A DNA stretch of 64,000 nucleotides from Amanita rubescens. Lineage: Eukaryota > Basidiomycota > Agaricomycetes > Agaricales > Amanitaceae. Every line of letters starts with the position of its first letter. Positions within the stretch are counted from its first letter, which is position 1. Made by a program: the position numbers and the translations under genes. Shown piece by piece: positions 34,285 to 46,198 of the stretch. The notes beneath the pieces are model-generated. The model did no database searches, was not told the origin of the DNA, and saw only the letters and a program-made list of their open reading frames with translations. The stretch lies in contig WION01000006.1 in NCBI GenBank assembly GCA_015039365.1, positions 434,001 to 498,000 of the forward strand. Reading direction: 5' to 3'.

Positions 34285-35340
34285 TGTAACAGATGGAATC
34301 CTGTTACAGTGTGCAGCATGCTCCAAAGCTTTCTGAAGATGTCCACCATCAATCCTCCTTCAATCCACTTTCTGTCTGCTTCTGGCCACTTTTGATCTGC
34401 TTCGATCTGCTTCGATCCGATGCACGGGAATTCATCGGAGTATGTCAGATGCGTGGGAATATGTCGGATTATGTCGGACCACAAGTGCATGGTAAGCGCA
34501 TGGTAGTTACTATAAGTACATGTCACATGTGGTCATATACAATAGCTACAAATGAGAATCAGAGTTCCCCTTCCCCTCAGATCAGCCTTAGCTTAAGTCT
34601 GTGCACTATTGTGCATGGCACCTGCAGTGTTTCAATGGGAACAGAAATACATGCTAGGCACGTATCAATCACTCTGTGTTGTGGTCAGGAACGCCGAACT
34701 GCCAGTCAAGGAAGAAAGGATCCACGTTGTTGAATGCTATTGATGATCCACTGTACCCGCCAACTAGGCTGAAGAAGGACTGTTCAGCATGTGAAGCAAA
34801 AGCACGTAATGTCATGGTGCTGTGGCAATTGATGAATGTGCTCAGTGAGGAGTGGTGGTCGAGCAATGCACTGTGCTCACCTATGTTGGAAAAGTACTGC
34901 TTCTTTTCTATTTCCGGTCCAAACAATGTCTGCATGAATGAATATGTTGAACCCACAAATCATTGAAACACTGCAATGTGCTCTGGGTTGTACCCAGCAC
35001 TGCAGGTGCCATGCACAATAGTGCACAGACTTAAGCTAAGGCTGATCTGAGGGGAAGGGAACTCCAATTCTCGTTTGTAGCTCTTGTATATGACTACATG
35101 TGACATGTACTTATAGTAACTACCATGCGCTTGTGGTCCAACATAGTCCGAAATAATCCAACATATTCCCGTGCATCTGACATACTCCGACGAATTCCCG
35201 TGCATCGGAGCGGAGTGGATCGAAGCAGATCGAAAGCGGACGGAAGTGGACGGAAAGTGGATCGAAGGTGGATGGTGGAGGACATCTTCGGAAGGCTTCA
35301 GAGCATGCTGCACACTGTAACAGGATTCCATCTGTTACAT
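34285..35340. mobile_element. Foldback element or inverted LTR pair, about 350-bp arms
   Basis: TGTAACAGATGGAATCCTGT at 34285 begins an arm of about 350 bp. Its reverse complement, ending ACAGGATTCCATCTGTTACA, occupies about 34970-35340. Arms and inner borders (GTGTTTCAATG) agree, with one indel of about 29 bp. The 320-bp centre has an open frame, 34676-34966 (SACEAKARNVMVLWQLMNVL), that I cannot identify. No target duplication is visible. Either two solo-type LTRs in opposite orientation or one foldback transposon would explain this. Confidence 0.6.
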
Positions 35341-35633
35341 CGTGTATGGTTGCAGATTTGTAAACTGGACAAAAGGGTAAATCACACACAATTTGGGACA
35401 GTGGCATGGAATGTACCAGAAACATCATAACCCCCCACTCTACATTGATGAATGCTTCCACGCCTGCCACTATTGATGGGTGCAGCAAGAGCAGTTGGCA
35501 GAAGAGAAATGTTGTGACATATTTGGATCCAGCAATTACTGGCGTTTAAGCAGCATTACATGATGCGTTACATCAGACCCCCCCATTTTGGCATAAGACT
35601 GAGTCCTACTCTTCATTTTGGCCTCAGAATCTC

Positions 35634-36657
35634 TAGTGTTTTAAAGTCTGGTCTGGTCCGGTCTTTATTGCCTTTTTTGGAAAGACCAAGACCGGGCCGG
35701 TCCCAGGGTGTCCCTGATATCAAAAAGACCGGAACCAGACCGCTTAAGACCACTAGACTGGTCTAAATTCAGAAAAAAGACCAGTTAGGACCAGTCCTTA
35801 CATTGTTTTCCATGTCCCTATGGCTCCCATACAATTAATTGCAATGTTGAAATTGATGTAAAACTACAAAAGACAACATAAATATCAATATAATATAAGC
35901 CATGCCATCACATGATGTGAAACCCAGTGTTGCTAACCCTCACCCTCTCATATCCTATCACACCCAACTGCACTCCAGGTAAGGCAGGAGAGTGCCAAAC
36001 ATTGCCAAAGAGATCACCAAAGAGATCACCAAAGAGAGAATGAAACCCATTGTTGCTGACCCTCACCCTCCCACTGCTAAACTATACTCCATTGGACCAA
36101 CTGCACCCTCTCACACCCTCTCACACCCACCTGCACTCTAGGGAAGCCACATGAACCATTTTTGACAATACTAGGAGACTGCCAAACATAGCCAAAGAGA
36201 GTGCCAAAGAGAGTGCCAAAGAGAGTGCCAAGATCATACTACCTCAAATGTTAGCCATTTCCTATAGCTGATGGGTTAAAAAATAACTTGGATGTACTAG
36301 AACATAGTTGGATTAATCATGTTCAGAATGTCTTACTTGGAGTGTTGCAACAACAATATTCACAAATTATATATAGCTTCAAACAAATGTTACCATTGTA
36401 AGCTCAGATCTCAACCGTTTTGGACATTTGAGTGCTCAAAAAAAAGCTAAGATATGGTAGAATACAACTGTATTGGTCACCTTTTACTATGAGCGGTCTA
36501 GACTGGTCTGGACTGGCCTTTTGCGGTTTTTTGATTTTAAATTTATAAAAAGACTGGAACCAGACTGCCCTTGGACCTGCCAAGACCTGAGACCGCAGTC
36601 TGGTTCAAATCGGTTCTGGTCTTTTTCAGTCCTGCAAGACTGGAAATAGAAACACTA
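35634..36657. mobile_element. TAGTGTTT-family MITE (hAT-like)
   Basis: The left end is TAGTGTTTTAAAGTCTGGTC; the right end is GACTGGAAATAGAAACACTA. The arms are dense in GACCAGAC/GGTCTGG motifs, while the centre is plain AT-rich DNA. It abuts the FunK1 relic on its right. No clean target duplication is seen, so the ends may be rearranged. Confidence 0.6.
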
Positions 36658-37950
36658 CATGTGGTACCATCCTGTGCAAACACCTCTTCTTCTCGCACTC
36701 GCTTGAGTTTGGGTGCACTGGATGGATATGGTGCAACATAATCATCCTTGACTGTCCCCTTTGCCTCCTCCAAGATTGAGACAAAGGAGTCATATGATAT
36801 GGTATTGGGAATAAACTGTGGGTCTGATCCTGGGGCAAAGCACAATACAACAAGATGTTTGATAAATGGCACAAAGTCATGCCAATATGGATCAATGTGC
36901 ATCAAGATGTTGGTTTCAAGAAGAGTGATGAAAAGGGCTTTCCGCTGCACCACAGATGTGACAATGCTGTCATGGAATAAGTTGTTTAAAGGTAATAACT
37001 CAGCGTGTTCATGTAGTTTGCATGGACCTGATGTATGTATAGGTACAAACAGTCCAGATGATATAGACAATACTTTCAAGATCATGTGACAATTTGTGGT
37101 AGAAATTGACATCATTATTGTTCAGGACTTTGACAGACATGTATGGCAGAGTACTGGAGCAAGCCCCAGAGCAAGAGGTGGTGTCAATGTTACTCACAAA
37201 CTCGAAGCCAATGATCATCCCACAAGTCTTGATCACATGTTCCCCCTCATGGATGCAATTGATGAGGACATTGTTAATTGACACGTCACATTGCAGTATT
37301 CTCACTTCTTCTGCAAGAAACTTTAATGCTGCAGATGATTTATTAATCATAAACATTGTTAGATGACCTAGAAAGACTTACTCCAGACTACATCCAACAT
37401 AACAGATATGAATTCCCTTTTGGAGTGCCAGGAAGGATGTCAGAGAATCTCCAATCTGCTTCATGACATGCTGACAATGTATGCAAGATAATGGCTTCAT
37501 CTCACATCTGATGGAGGTCCTGTTCCTAGCTGTGGTATCAACATGCCCATTAACTTGGCAGTCTTCCCTGCAGATACATAAGTTGTGTAGGTTGTCCTTA
37601 AAATTGTTGTACTGTGGGTGTTGAGTGATGAGATCCTGAAGAGGCCAGCTGTCCTTCAGGACATGAAAATGGCCAGTGTCAACATCTTTAACAATCCAGA
37701 TGTGAGTACCATGTCCAATGAGGTGAGTCAACATATAGATGGGGTGAACAGGTTGGAAGCATCGATCATCACCAACAAGTATTTACCACTGATGCAAGTG
37801 GACATTTCCATGTCTGATAAACTCAATAGGCCCATATGAGAGGACAAACAGAAGATGAGCAAAGATAATGCATCCATAGCCATCCAGGAGACTGAGATAG
37901 TTCATGTAGACTACCCCTGAACAGAAACAATGAAACTGGGATCTGTAGCA
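36658..37950 (-). pseudogene. FunK1-type fungal protein kinase relic
   Basis: On the minus strand the pieces read in order: IWIVKDVDTGHFHVLKDSWP (N-lobe lysine region), then RILQCDVSINNVLI in place of the FunK1 catalytic loop HRDVSxNNIL. GMIIGFEFV replaces the usual IDFDYA, TLPYMSVKVL corresponds to TLPFMA, and SHDLESIVYIIWTVCTYT matches the HDLES helix. The C-terminal part contains DPYWHDFVPFIKHLVVLCFA. Loss of His in HRD and of Asp in the DFD position, plus several frame breaks, indicates a dead copy. FunK1 kinases are strongly expanded in mushroom-forming fungi. The MITE at 36657 cuts its 3' end. Confidence 0.7.
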
Positions 37951-38210
37951 GGTCCAATGAAAGATACATATAGTGACTACAAAGTGGCAGTACTTTACAC
38001 TCCAGTATGATAAGAGTCCTATAGGAATCAGGGATTCCTATAGGATTCTGGTAACAATCTGATAAATTTAAAAAAATGCTAAAAATGTTCCCAAAGTAGA
38101 TATTTGCATTTGTTTGTGTTTGTTTGCACAAAATAAACAATATGGGCATCATTTGACAGCATTTTTGAAGGTATGAGTTTGGAGGGGCTGTGGATGGTTG
38201 TTTGGCATTG

Positions 38211-38370
38211 TTTGGTGTTATTATGCTTGCAATAAAATCTCAAAAATACTTTAAAAATGCAGAAAAATCATGTGATCTAGGGCATGTAGGGATTTGGGGA
38301 CCAAATAAAGCCAAACTTGAGATGTTTGCAAAATACTTTTTTTCAGACACAAGTCTGAGAAAATTGACAA
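38211..38370 (+). repeat. Dispersed repeat, second copy
   Basis: See 31331-31470: the same ordered blocks, with TTTTTTTCAGA at the right end in this copy. Confidence 0.55.
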
Positions 38371-38637
38371 GTCTGCAAAAAAAAAATAATTAAAAATGCT
38401 AAAACTCATTTCATCAACAACATGCAAGAATTATGTATGATAAGCCAAAGTGCATGACCACTTGCACAACCCAACACAATTCAGTCAGGGGTTTCTGGTG
38501 ATAGTCAGTGTAGTTTGGTCTGTTGTAGGAAGTTGGGGTTGCTGGTGGTTCAATGGTAGCAGAAGTCAGTCACTTGAAGTGACTTGTGCAACAGTGAGTA
38601 ATTGCTTCAGAGGTCAGTAGTGGATGTAGTCACCTAT

Positions 38638-39062
38638 TGTTACAAATGTACATACATCACCATACATCTTTTTCTCAGCCATGGCCACCATTCTCTGACT
38701 CTCTTATTACCTGTTTATCATTCTTTGCATGTGTTCCTTCTGGAACATTTACTGTTTATCATATGCCATTTACTTTATCACATGCATGTCTATTTTCACA
38801 TGTTAACCGTTTCATTATCACATGCATCTCTACTTACCATATTTGTGTATATACTACCTTGTACTATAAAAGACATGCAAATATATGACTAGACTCTAGT
38901 CTAGTTTTAACAGTCAAATCTGTACTCTTATTGCTTAAGCTCCCTCAAGGACTTAATTGATAAACCACTCAAACACTTGAATGTTCTTAAGTGCTGGAAC
39001 TCCCTTGAGGAACCTATGGTACTGGCTAGGCTTGAACTAGCTGTGAATGAACAAACGTAACA
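38638..39062 (+). repeat. LTR of gypsy-like element A
   Basis: The LTR starts TGTTACAAATGTACATACAT and ends GAACAAACGTAACA. A TATAAAAG promoter-like box lies at about 38865-38872, and CCTCAAGG blocks follow. Inverted copies are at 41826-42237 (complete) and 30327-30455 (fragment). Gag-like coding sequence begins just downstream, so this is the 5' LTR. Confidence 0.75.
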
Positions 39063-39089
39063 ATAAAACTAGACTCCTCTCTGAGCCTG

Positions 39090-41640
39090 ACAGCTTTAAC
39101 GCTCTCACCTCCCATCCATCACAATTGCTCCACAACAATCTAAAAGTACCCCTCTGAATAACACCAAGAGAAACCCCATTGATAATCTCTATTATCTTGA
39201 CAATCATTCTATCCATTGGGATAAACAAGATCACAGCTGGTGTTATATCACCTCAGGAAAACCAGTACGAGTGTACAAATTCTGGGTTAAACAAAAACTT
39301 GGAAGACCACACCACCCAACCAATCCTTCCCATTTGAAGGAGCGCTATATTTAAACGAACGAAAACTTGGGTTCCACCAAGCTGACAAACATTGGTACAC
39401 CACTGAATCTGAAACCAATGAAAAGTTGTACTGGATACAAGATGATTATTTTGAAGGAGAACCATACACAGGAGGAAAAGAGGAGTTATCACTGACCGCA
39501 TTAGCACATTGGAAGAAATCTAACGAACTAGAAACTGTTAGAGAGGAAACTCCAACCGCTTCACCGAAAGTCGCTTACAGAGAAAGTGCCAACCCATCAG
39601 GAGAGTCCGACAACGAAGACGACACAGACCCCTTCTCTAAACAAGAGAAGCAAGAAGAAGAATCACAGGCTAAACTTGAATATGTACATACCTGGAACTG
39701 AAGACATTGTTATACCCACTGTTGAAGAACAAGTTGAAGACAAAAACTCAGCTTGACTTATCGCTTCCTTATCCCTATTACCGAAACCTGAATTAACTTG
39801 ACCCATACCACCCCATACCACATTCCTACACTCATTTGTCCCACCAATCAACCCATTCCCTTCTGTAAAAGGAAACGAACAAGATATGAGTGGATCTGGA
39901 TCATGAACCGAACAGTGAACCAAGGGAAGATTTACCAAAAATCAAACCACCTAAACCATTCAAGGGAGATTGAAAGAAGTTAAACCCATTTTTGGCAAGA
40001 TGTGAACTTTATATGACAATAAACAACATGATCAACACCAGGAAAAGGATACAGTTTGTAATGTATCATATCAATGGTGAGACAATAAAGTAACTGAATA
40101 CAACACCACGACATCTAAATATGCCAATTATGACACTTTCATTAAAGAACTAAAAGAAGATTGGGGACAGGTAGACAAACCAGGAATGGCTATGAATAGA
40201 TTACTCACATGGAAGAAATACCCGAAACAATCCATCAACTAATATATCGCATGAATCAATTGAGATCTCAACCTCACTGAAGTCACAGATGAGAAAATGA
40301 AAGTGCACTTACTTGTCTTCAAAGGACTGCCCACCTCCTTATGTGAAAAAGACTATAAATCGTTACAAACATGAATCCTTGACATAGAAGTGGCAAACAT
40401 GTTATTCTCAACCTACAGACAGAGTAAAGACTTCGAAGGCAAGATGGATCTTGACGAACTTGTGAAAGGAGCTAAACAATTGCATATCACGGATAGTGTT
40501 TTAAAGTCCAGTCCAGTCCAGTTATTTTCCATTTTTGGAAGAAAACCGGACCAAAACCGGTGAAAACTGGTCTTGGAGTGTTGCAGGTGGGTTGCGCAAC
40601 TGGTTGCAACCGGTTTTCGTTGAAAACTGCTGATGTAATATTAAAAAATCAATTTCTATTAAAAAATTAGCGTCATCCAAGTCCTGATTGACGCATCCAC
40701 CCCACCAATGCCTCATACCACTCTATCAACCCTAAAATCCATCCACCCACATACCTGTGCACTAATCTAATACCTCATAACCCTTATAATAATTGTAATA
40801 CAATTTTCATGACATATCAATTGTGGATTACCTAATTTGGAAGGTAGACTCAACAGTGTCATCCAAGTCCCAGTTGACGCATCCACCCTGCTGGTGCCTC
40901 ATACCACTCTATTAACTATCTACCCATACACATATACATCTAATTAGTAATACTTCATAATTAACAGCTATATCATCCCTTAGAATAATTTTAATACATT
41001 TTTATGACATATCAATCAGATTACCTGATTTGGAAAGTCAGTAAGGGGGTGACATCCAAGTGCCTACCGGTCAATCCACCCCTCACAACCCTCTGAACGG
41101 TTGCCTAAAAAACCAGTTGCAACCAGTTTTTCATCGGTTTTGTAAATTTTTGCCCAGGGACAGGACCAAAACCATTGCTGTCCCACAACTTACAAAACCG
41201 GCAACCGCAGTTTGGTTGCAACTGATGCCGGTTTTTCACCGGTTTTGCAACCGGACTTTAAAACACTAATCATGGAATCTTCCATGGATTGGGTAAAGAC
41301 CACCACATGTTATGGATGCAGAGAAACAGGACACCTTATTGGAGACTGCCCTAACCCAAAGAAGAACCGACAAAAATTTGGGAAAGGATGAAGAAGGGCA
41401 GCCCCAAAAGGATAATTTTGAGGAAAACCAAGTGGAAGAAACAATAACTGTGACAAAGAGAAAGGAAAAGGATGACGAATCTGAGCACTGGATATGGGTA
41501 GCAACAAAGACAATGATAGTTCATCAGATGATGATTCTGATAGTGAACTAGAAAGCGATGAAGACCAAAGAATCACCATAATACAAGAAATGGCGAAAAC
41601 CTTACCACGCAGCACCTGCTGAAAATTAAAGAAACAGGGT
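39090..41640 (+). pseudogene. Gag region of element A with CCHC zinc knuckle, split by a MITE
   Basis: Downstream of the LTR, translated pieces include KFWVKQKLGR, SLTALAHWKKSNELETVREE and LVKGAKQLHI. After the MITE they continue ESSMDWVKTTTCYGCRETGH and LIGDCPNPKKN, a CX2CX4HX4C zinc knuckle. Numerous stops and frame changes are present. Together with the protease at 44273 the order is gag-protease as in Ty3/gypsy elements. Reverse transcriptase and the 3' LTR are not in the window. Confidence 0.75.
40494..41268. mobile_element. TAGTGTTT-family MITE inserted in gag
   Basis: Perfect 16-bp ends TAGTGTTTTAAAGTCC / GGACTTTAAAACACTA. The flanks atcacgga (40486-40493) and atcatgga (41269-41276) are an 8-bp duplication with one change. 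The interior has two diverged copies of a block with GTGACATCCAAGT/CATCCACCC sequence. It splits gag between QLHI and ESSMDW. Confidence 0.9.
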
Positions 41641-41825
41641 TTTTAGAATGAGATGATGATGAATCAGCAATCACCATCTCTGAAATTGATTCAAACTGAG
41701 ACAAACAATTATGTATAAATGGTGTAACAGTATCATCTATGTCCAAAAATAAAATCACCATTCCCATCTGTTACAACACAGTACGGACTCCCGCATTATG
41801 CTTACATGATACGTTGGACATGTTT

Positions 41826-42237
41826 TGTTACGTTTGTTCGTTCGCTGATAAGTCAAGCTTATCAGGTACCGTAGGTTCCTCAAGGGAGTTCCGGCACTTA
41901 GGAACGTTCAAAGAATAGGAGTGTTATCGGATAAGTCCTCAAGGGAGCTTAGATGATAATGAGACAGATTTTGACTGTTAAAACTAGACTGAGGTCTAGT
42001 CATACATTTGCGTATTTATATAGTACAAGGTATATATGCAAATATGGTAAGTATGAATGCATGTGATAACGAAATGGTCGCATGTGATAATGAAACGGTT
42101 TACATGTGATAAAATGAAATAGCATATGATAAACGATGAATGTTCCAGAAGGAACGCATATGCAAATAATGACATAGGAGGGATAACAAGGATGATAAGA
42201 TAAAGAAAAAGATAGGCCATGACATTCATTTGTAACA
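41826..42237 (-). repeat. Inverted solo LTR of family A nested in LTR B
   Basis: The 412-bp segment from TGTTACGTTTGTTCGTTCGC to CATTCATTTGTAACA is the reverse complement of 38638-39062. No target duplication is evident, so a recombination event may have followed insertion. Confidence 0.7.
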
Positions 42238-42450
42238 TAGCCCTTCTCCTACATACGAAGTCCAATATCCACCGAATATTGAAATAATTGGTGACTACGT
42301 GTCACAATTGTGTTCGGCGTTGCTATTGTAGATGTAAGAGTCTTCATTTCCTTGCCAGGGATGATGACAGTGGCGGCCGTTGTCAGTGAGTTGTTCTTGA
42401 AGAGTTGGTCGTTCTTCTCGTGTATTTGAGGCGGTCATCCTGTTGATGGG

Positions 42451-43060
42451 TCACGTCAATTGTCCTCGTGTGGATTGGCCTCTGCGATTTCCAAGGTTTC
42501 GTCGTGATGGTGGGGGTCTGGTGGTAGTGGTGGTAAAACGGTTACCTGGGGGACGAGTATTTATTCCTCGTCGTCTTCTTTCGATAAGTGGGGAAGGTTT
42601 GCCTTGTTCGAGTTGGGCGGAATCAATACTAGTAGCGGGCGACGCAGTAGAAACACGTTGTTCGGGAATTCGTTCAAATGGTGTGGGCAGTGGCTGTGTT
42701 ACAGCATCCAGGTAAGTGGGAGGAGGGGTCTCTTCATGCATCAGGCCTCGACATATTTCTTGTCATCTATGATGTTCGGTAGTATATGTAACAGCCTTGA
42801 GTTCCAGGAATATCTTCTCCATCAAAGGCTTGGTGGTTATTCGGTTCAAACGATACCAATCGTTCAGCTGAGGGATCAGGTCCGTGCAGATGAAAAATAG
42901 TGCAGCATGTCGGGTTTTTGGGGATAGGGACATCTTGTCCTTCAATGGTATGCCCTGTTTGAAGGGCAATGACAGCAGCATCTTGGTATTCATTATTGGT
43001 ATTGGGTCTGTTAGGGTTACGATCATGTCTCCATACGAGATTGTTAATTGTCATCTGCAA
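42451..43060 (-). pseudogene. Possible gag-like region of element B, minus strand
   Basis: Two minus-strand frames follow one another. One contains RHDRNPNRPNTNNEYQDAAV and IFHLHGPDPSAERLVSFEPN; the other contains PPPTYLDAVTQPLPTPFERI and an Arg/Pro/Thr-rich tail. Composition suggests a broken gag-type protein, but there is no diagnostic motif. Confidence 0.3.
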
Positions 43061-43373
43061 TTGTCACAATATGGTTATATCCCAACCATCGGGGGTCAAC
43101 ATCGGGTTGAGATGGTTGTTAAGGACTTGAATACGTTCGAGCGTAGTGAGCAACCACATTGCGCAGATCAATAATGCAATCAGTGATCTCAATCTTCATC
43201 GCTGAATCTGTACAACAGGTGATCTCACTATGGAAGAACCGAAATGAGATAAGAAGACTCCTCTTGCTCGTCGATCTGCATCACCCCCCACCACCACCAT
43301 TATTCGCCACGGAGTCTGGAATATTCCTGTCCCCACTACTCGACGAAACGACCCTTCACCTCTTCAACAACCT

Positions 43374-43775
43374 ATGACCCGCAGTATGACAAATGCTGCC
43401 AACCAGCGCCCCCACCACTACAACTGCTGCATTCACTGCCGAGGCAAGCATGCCTCTGAGGATCATCATCTCGCTACTGCAATTCCTCCTCTGCCTACTC
43501 TATCTACATGCACTCCTACACACCGATGCAATCCAACGCCTGGTCCTTCCACTCAGACAAAAGGACATTCTCGAACTACCCCAGCTACCACTCGCCGCCG
43601 CCCTTGCCAGCTGAAGAAGAAGGGAAAGAAGAAGGTGCATCACATGTCACAATGTAATCAATGTATCAATATCAATGGACGACAGTGCGATGGAGCTGAC
43701 AACGATGCTGCTTACAATTATGGTGACTACAGCTACGACTATGACAATGTTGCCGACCACAACATGAACACCTGA
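43374..43775 (+). other. Small Cys/His-containing frame in element B
   Basis: A 133-codon frame begins MTRSMTNAANQRPHHYNCCI and has CCIHCRGKHASEDHH, a CX2C-type knuckle-like motif. A Thr/Pro-rich middle, a basic KKKGKKK and an acidic Tyr/Asp tail follow. It is possibly an element-encoded nucleic-acid-binding protein; no family recognised. Confidence 0.3.
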
Positions 43776-43816
43776 TTCGTTTGTTGTTGTGGTCAACAAC
43801 ATAGGGGAGAGCTAGT

Positions 43817-44267
43817 GTTACAACATGGTATGGACTCCCACATTATGCTTACATGATACATCGGACATGTTTATTTTCTTTATGCATACCTTACTCGTCA
43901 TCCTCTTTATGCTCAATTTGTATGGACTAACTCGTTCTCTTCTATACCATTGCCTTATTCCATATATGACGCCGTCCTTATACCTACTTCTGTACTTACC
44001 TTTATTCATTAATTAGTACGTCTCATTGTACTTGCTAGTATAAAGACTGCATGTACTTTAGAGTCAAACCCTAAGTTCGACTTAGCTGTTTATTGTCGTC
44101 TGACAATATAACCTTACTCTTAACTCATCAACCACAATCGTCCCCAGATACTAAGTTAACGAATTAACTTAGTATTGAACTTGTATCTCATCAACGTTTG
44201 ACTTAGACTTGTAATCGTGACTAGAGTTGCTGTTGCAACTTAGGTTGAGATTAATGAGTTTGTAACA
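43817..44267 (+). repeat. LTR of family B
   Basis: 451 bp from TGTTACAACATGGTATGGAC to GTTTGTAACA, with an 8-9 bp inverted terminal repeat (TGTTACAA/TTGTAACA). A truncated relative is at 27222. Confidence 0.7.
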
Positions 44268-44272
44268 CCATC

Positions 44273-44538
44273 TCCCAGTGTTCAAATCTGAAAACTGCTG
44301 AAACTAAAGCCCTTATCAACTCAGGTGCACAGGGAAAATTTGTTGACAGTTTGCTCATCAATTGGAACAAAATCACTCGCTTAAAGAAACCTATCCCAGT
44401 GTGAAACGTAGATGGAACAAACAACAAATCAGGAGATATATGGTATAAAATCCAGATAAGCTATAACATCAAAGACAACTGGTTTAGAGACTGGTTTTAT
44501 GTCACAGGATTAGGTGATCAATGACTGATACTAGGACT
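44273..44538 (+). pseudogene. Retroviral-type aspartic protease fragment (element A)
   Basis: The frame reads ALINSGAQGKFVDSLLINWN, where NSGA replaces the catalytic DSGA of gypsy proteases. It continues KITRLKKPIPV, DGTNNKSGDIWYKI and DNWFRDWFYVTGLG. A stop lies within, and the sequence ends at LILGL where a MITE begins. Confidence 0.75.
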
Positions 44539-45356
44539 TAGGCTTTCCAAGTTAGGTTAAGTTAAGTAGTGTTGTGAGGTTAGGTTAAGTCCGGTTAATT
44601 GCCCCAAAATTGATTAACTGTAACTGATCAATTAACTGATGACCCAGAATTTCCTTAACCTTAACTGGACCGGTTATGACCAGTTATAACTGGTTATAAC
44701 CGATTAAAATTATGTAATCTGGTAGAGCAGGTTATTAGCATCATTTTGAGCCCCTATTCATGTAATTTGGACCAGTGGTTCATGAGATATGAAGTGTTTT
44801 GTGAGTGATGTCAAGATGATTGGTTTCCCATTAGCAATGTTGTCTATGATGCTCATAACTGATCAATATAAGTCAGAAACAAGTCCCAAATGCCAACAGC
44901 CTAAATCAGAAGTATATTGTCCAATACAGAATGATAAACATAATGAAAATTGCATACAAATTAGAGCCTCACAACAGCCATGCAAAACTTTGCTCCTCAT
45001 CAGCATCCCAGAGAACTATGTTTCTGAGTGTGGTGAGGGAAATAGCTAGCAGATTGAACATGAGAAACTAATTGTATATTGCTTTTTGCATGTCATGGAC
45101 CACATTGCTAATGAGAAACACAATAATTTTGACATCCCTTCACAAAATACTTCATATCTCATGAACCACTGGGCCAAATTACATGAATAAGGGCTCAAAA
45201 TGAAGCTAAGGACCAGCTCTACAAGGTTGCACAATTTAACCGGTCCGGTTAAGGTTAGGGAAAGGGCCTAACCTTAACTGATAATTAACTGGTTGAGCAG
45301 TTAGGTTCAGTTAAGTTACGGTTAATTGCGGTTACATAACTTAACCTCCCATCACT
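44539..45356. mobile_element. hAT-like MITE(s), nested ends
   Basis: It starts TAGGCTTTCCAAGTTAGGTT, an end sequence shared with the element at 29436. It is followed by TAGTGTTGTGAGGTTAGGTT, which pairs with the right end CTTAACCTCCCATCACTA. Arms are rich in GGTTAAG/CTTAACC; the centre repeats a CATGAGATATGAAG block in inverted form. Probably one element inserted into the end of another. Confidence 0.55.
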
Positions 45357-45389
45357 AACTTGTGTACTACATGCGTCCAATCCAAAACA

Positions 45390-45475
45390 ATCCAGTCCGA
45401 CATGTCGGAGCTGTCAGAACTGTTGGAATGGAGTCCCGAGGTCGAGGGTTCAAGTCCGAGCAGGATTAGGGTTTT
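45390..45475 (+). repeat. SINE-like tRNA-derived fragment
   Basis: A perfect pol III B box, GGTTCAAGTCC, is at 45447-45457. An A-box-like TGTCGGAGCTGTC (45403) lies at suitable spacing. The flanking arms do not fold into a full tRNA, so this is at best a degenerate SINE head. Confidence 0.4.
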
Positions 45476-45489
45476 AGTACTGATTCCAG

Positions 45490-46198
45490 CCTAGGCAGAA
45501 TCGGTACATTACACCGGTTGCAACTGGTCTTTTTCGGCAACTGTTTGGATGGTTAGAGGGCTGGATTGGCCAGTGGGCAGTTAGATGACACTACTAAAAT
45601 TAGAAGTTGCACTAATTTTAGCAATGTCATCCAAGCTCCCACTCACACATCCACCTATGCAACCCCTTGTATTAATGTAGTGACTGTCAGATCTCAAAAA
45701 ATAACATATCTATTGCCCACAACATAGCTCATTCCAGCCTCAAAACCCCTTAGAATAAGCTTAGTGCACTTATATAACATATCAATGACATTGCTTTAGT
45801 CTAATTTTAGCAAATGACATCACTTTAGCCTAATTTTGGCAATGTCATCCAAGTGCTCATTTATGCATCCACCCATGCAGCCCCTTGTATTACTTTAGTA
45901 ACTGTCAGATCTTGAAAAATGACATATCCAATGCCCACAACATAGCCTACTTTGGCATTTTAGGATGTCATCTACCTACATATATATTAATAAAATTCGA
46001 TTTTTCACTATTACATAAGCAGTTTTGAGTGAAAACCAGTTGCAACTGGTTGCACAGCCTGCAGGCAATGCTGCAAGACCAGTTTTCACTGGTTTTGGTC
46101 CAGTTGCACCCAAATTGGAAATTCCAAAAAACTGGTTGGGGTCCAGTTGTGCCAAAAATAGTGTGAAAAACCAGACTGAACCAGAGTTTTAAACACTA
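45490..46198. mobile_element. TAGTGTTT-family MITE, left end lost
   Basis: The right end, GAGTTTTAAACACTA, is intact. The interior holds two tandem copies (from about 45622 and 45838) of a block with GCAATGTCATCCAAG, CATCCACC and CTTGTATTA. Arms rich in ACCAGTT/AACTGGT. Confidence 0.55.

Larger units (their letters stand above)
41769..44267. mobile_element. LTR element B, inserted between gag and protease of A
   Basis: The composite begins TGTTACAACACAGTACGGAC and ends GAGTTTGTAACA. The 5-bp duplication ccatc lies on both sides (41764-41768 and 44268-44272). The right LTR is 43817-44267; the left LTR is reduced to 57 bp and then replaced by an inverted LTR A. The internal region has only small, unmatched frames. 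It separates the zinc knuckle of element A from its protease. Confidence 0.78.

Noticed and set aside
45390..45475. A functional tRNA gene
   Set aside because: The B box is perfect, but the T-stem and acceptor arms do not pair and no anticodon arm can be drawn.
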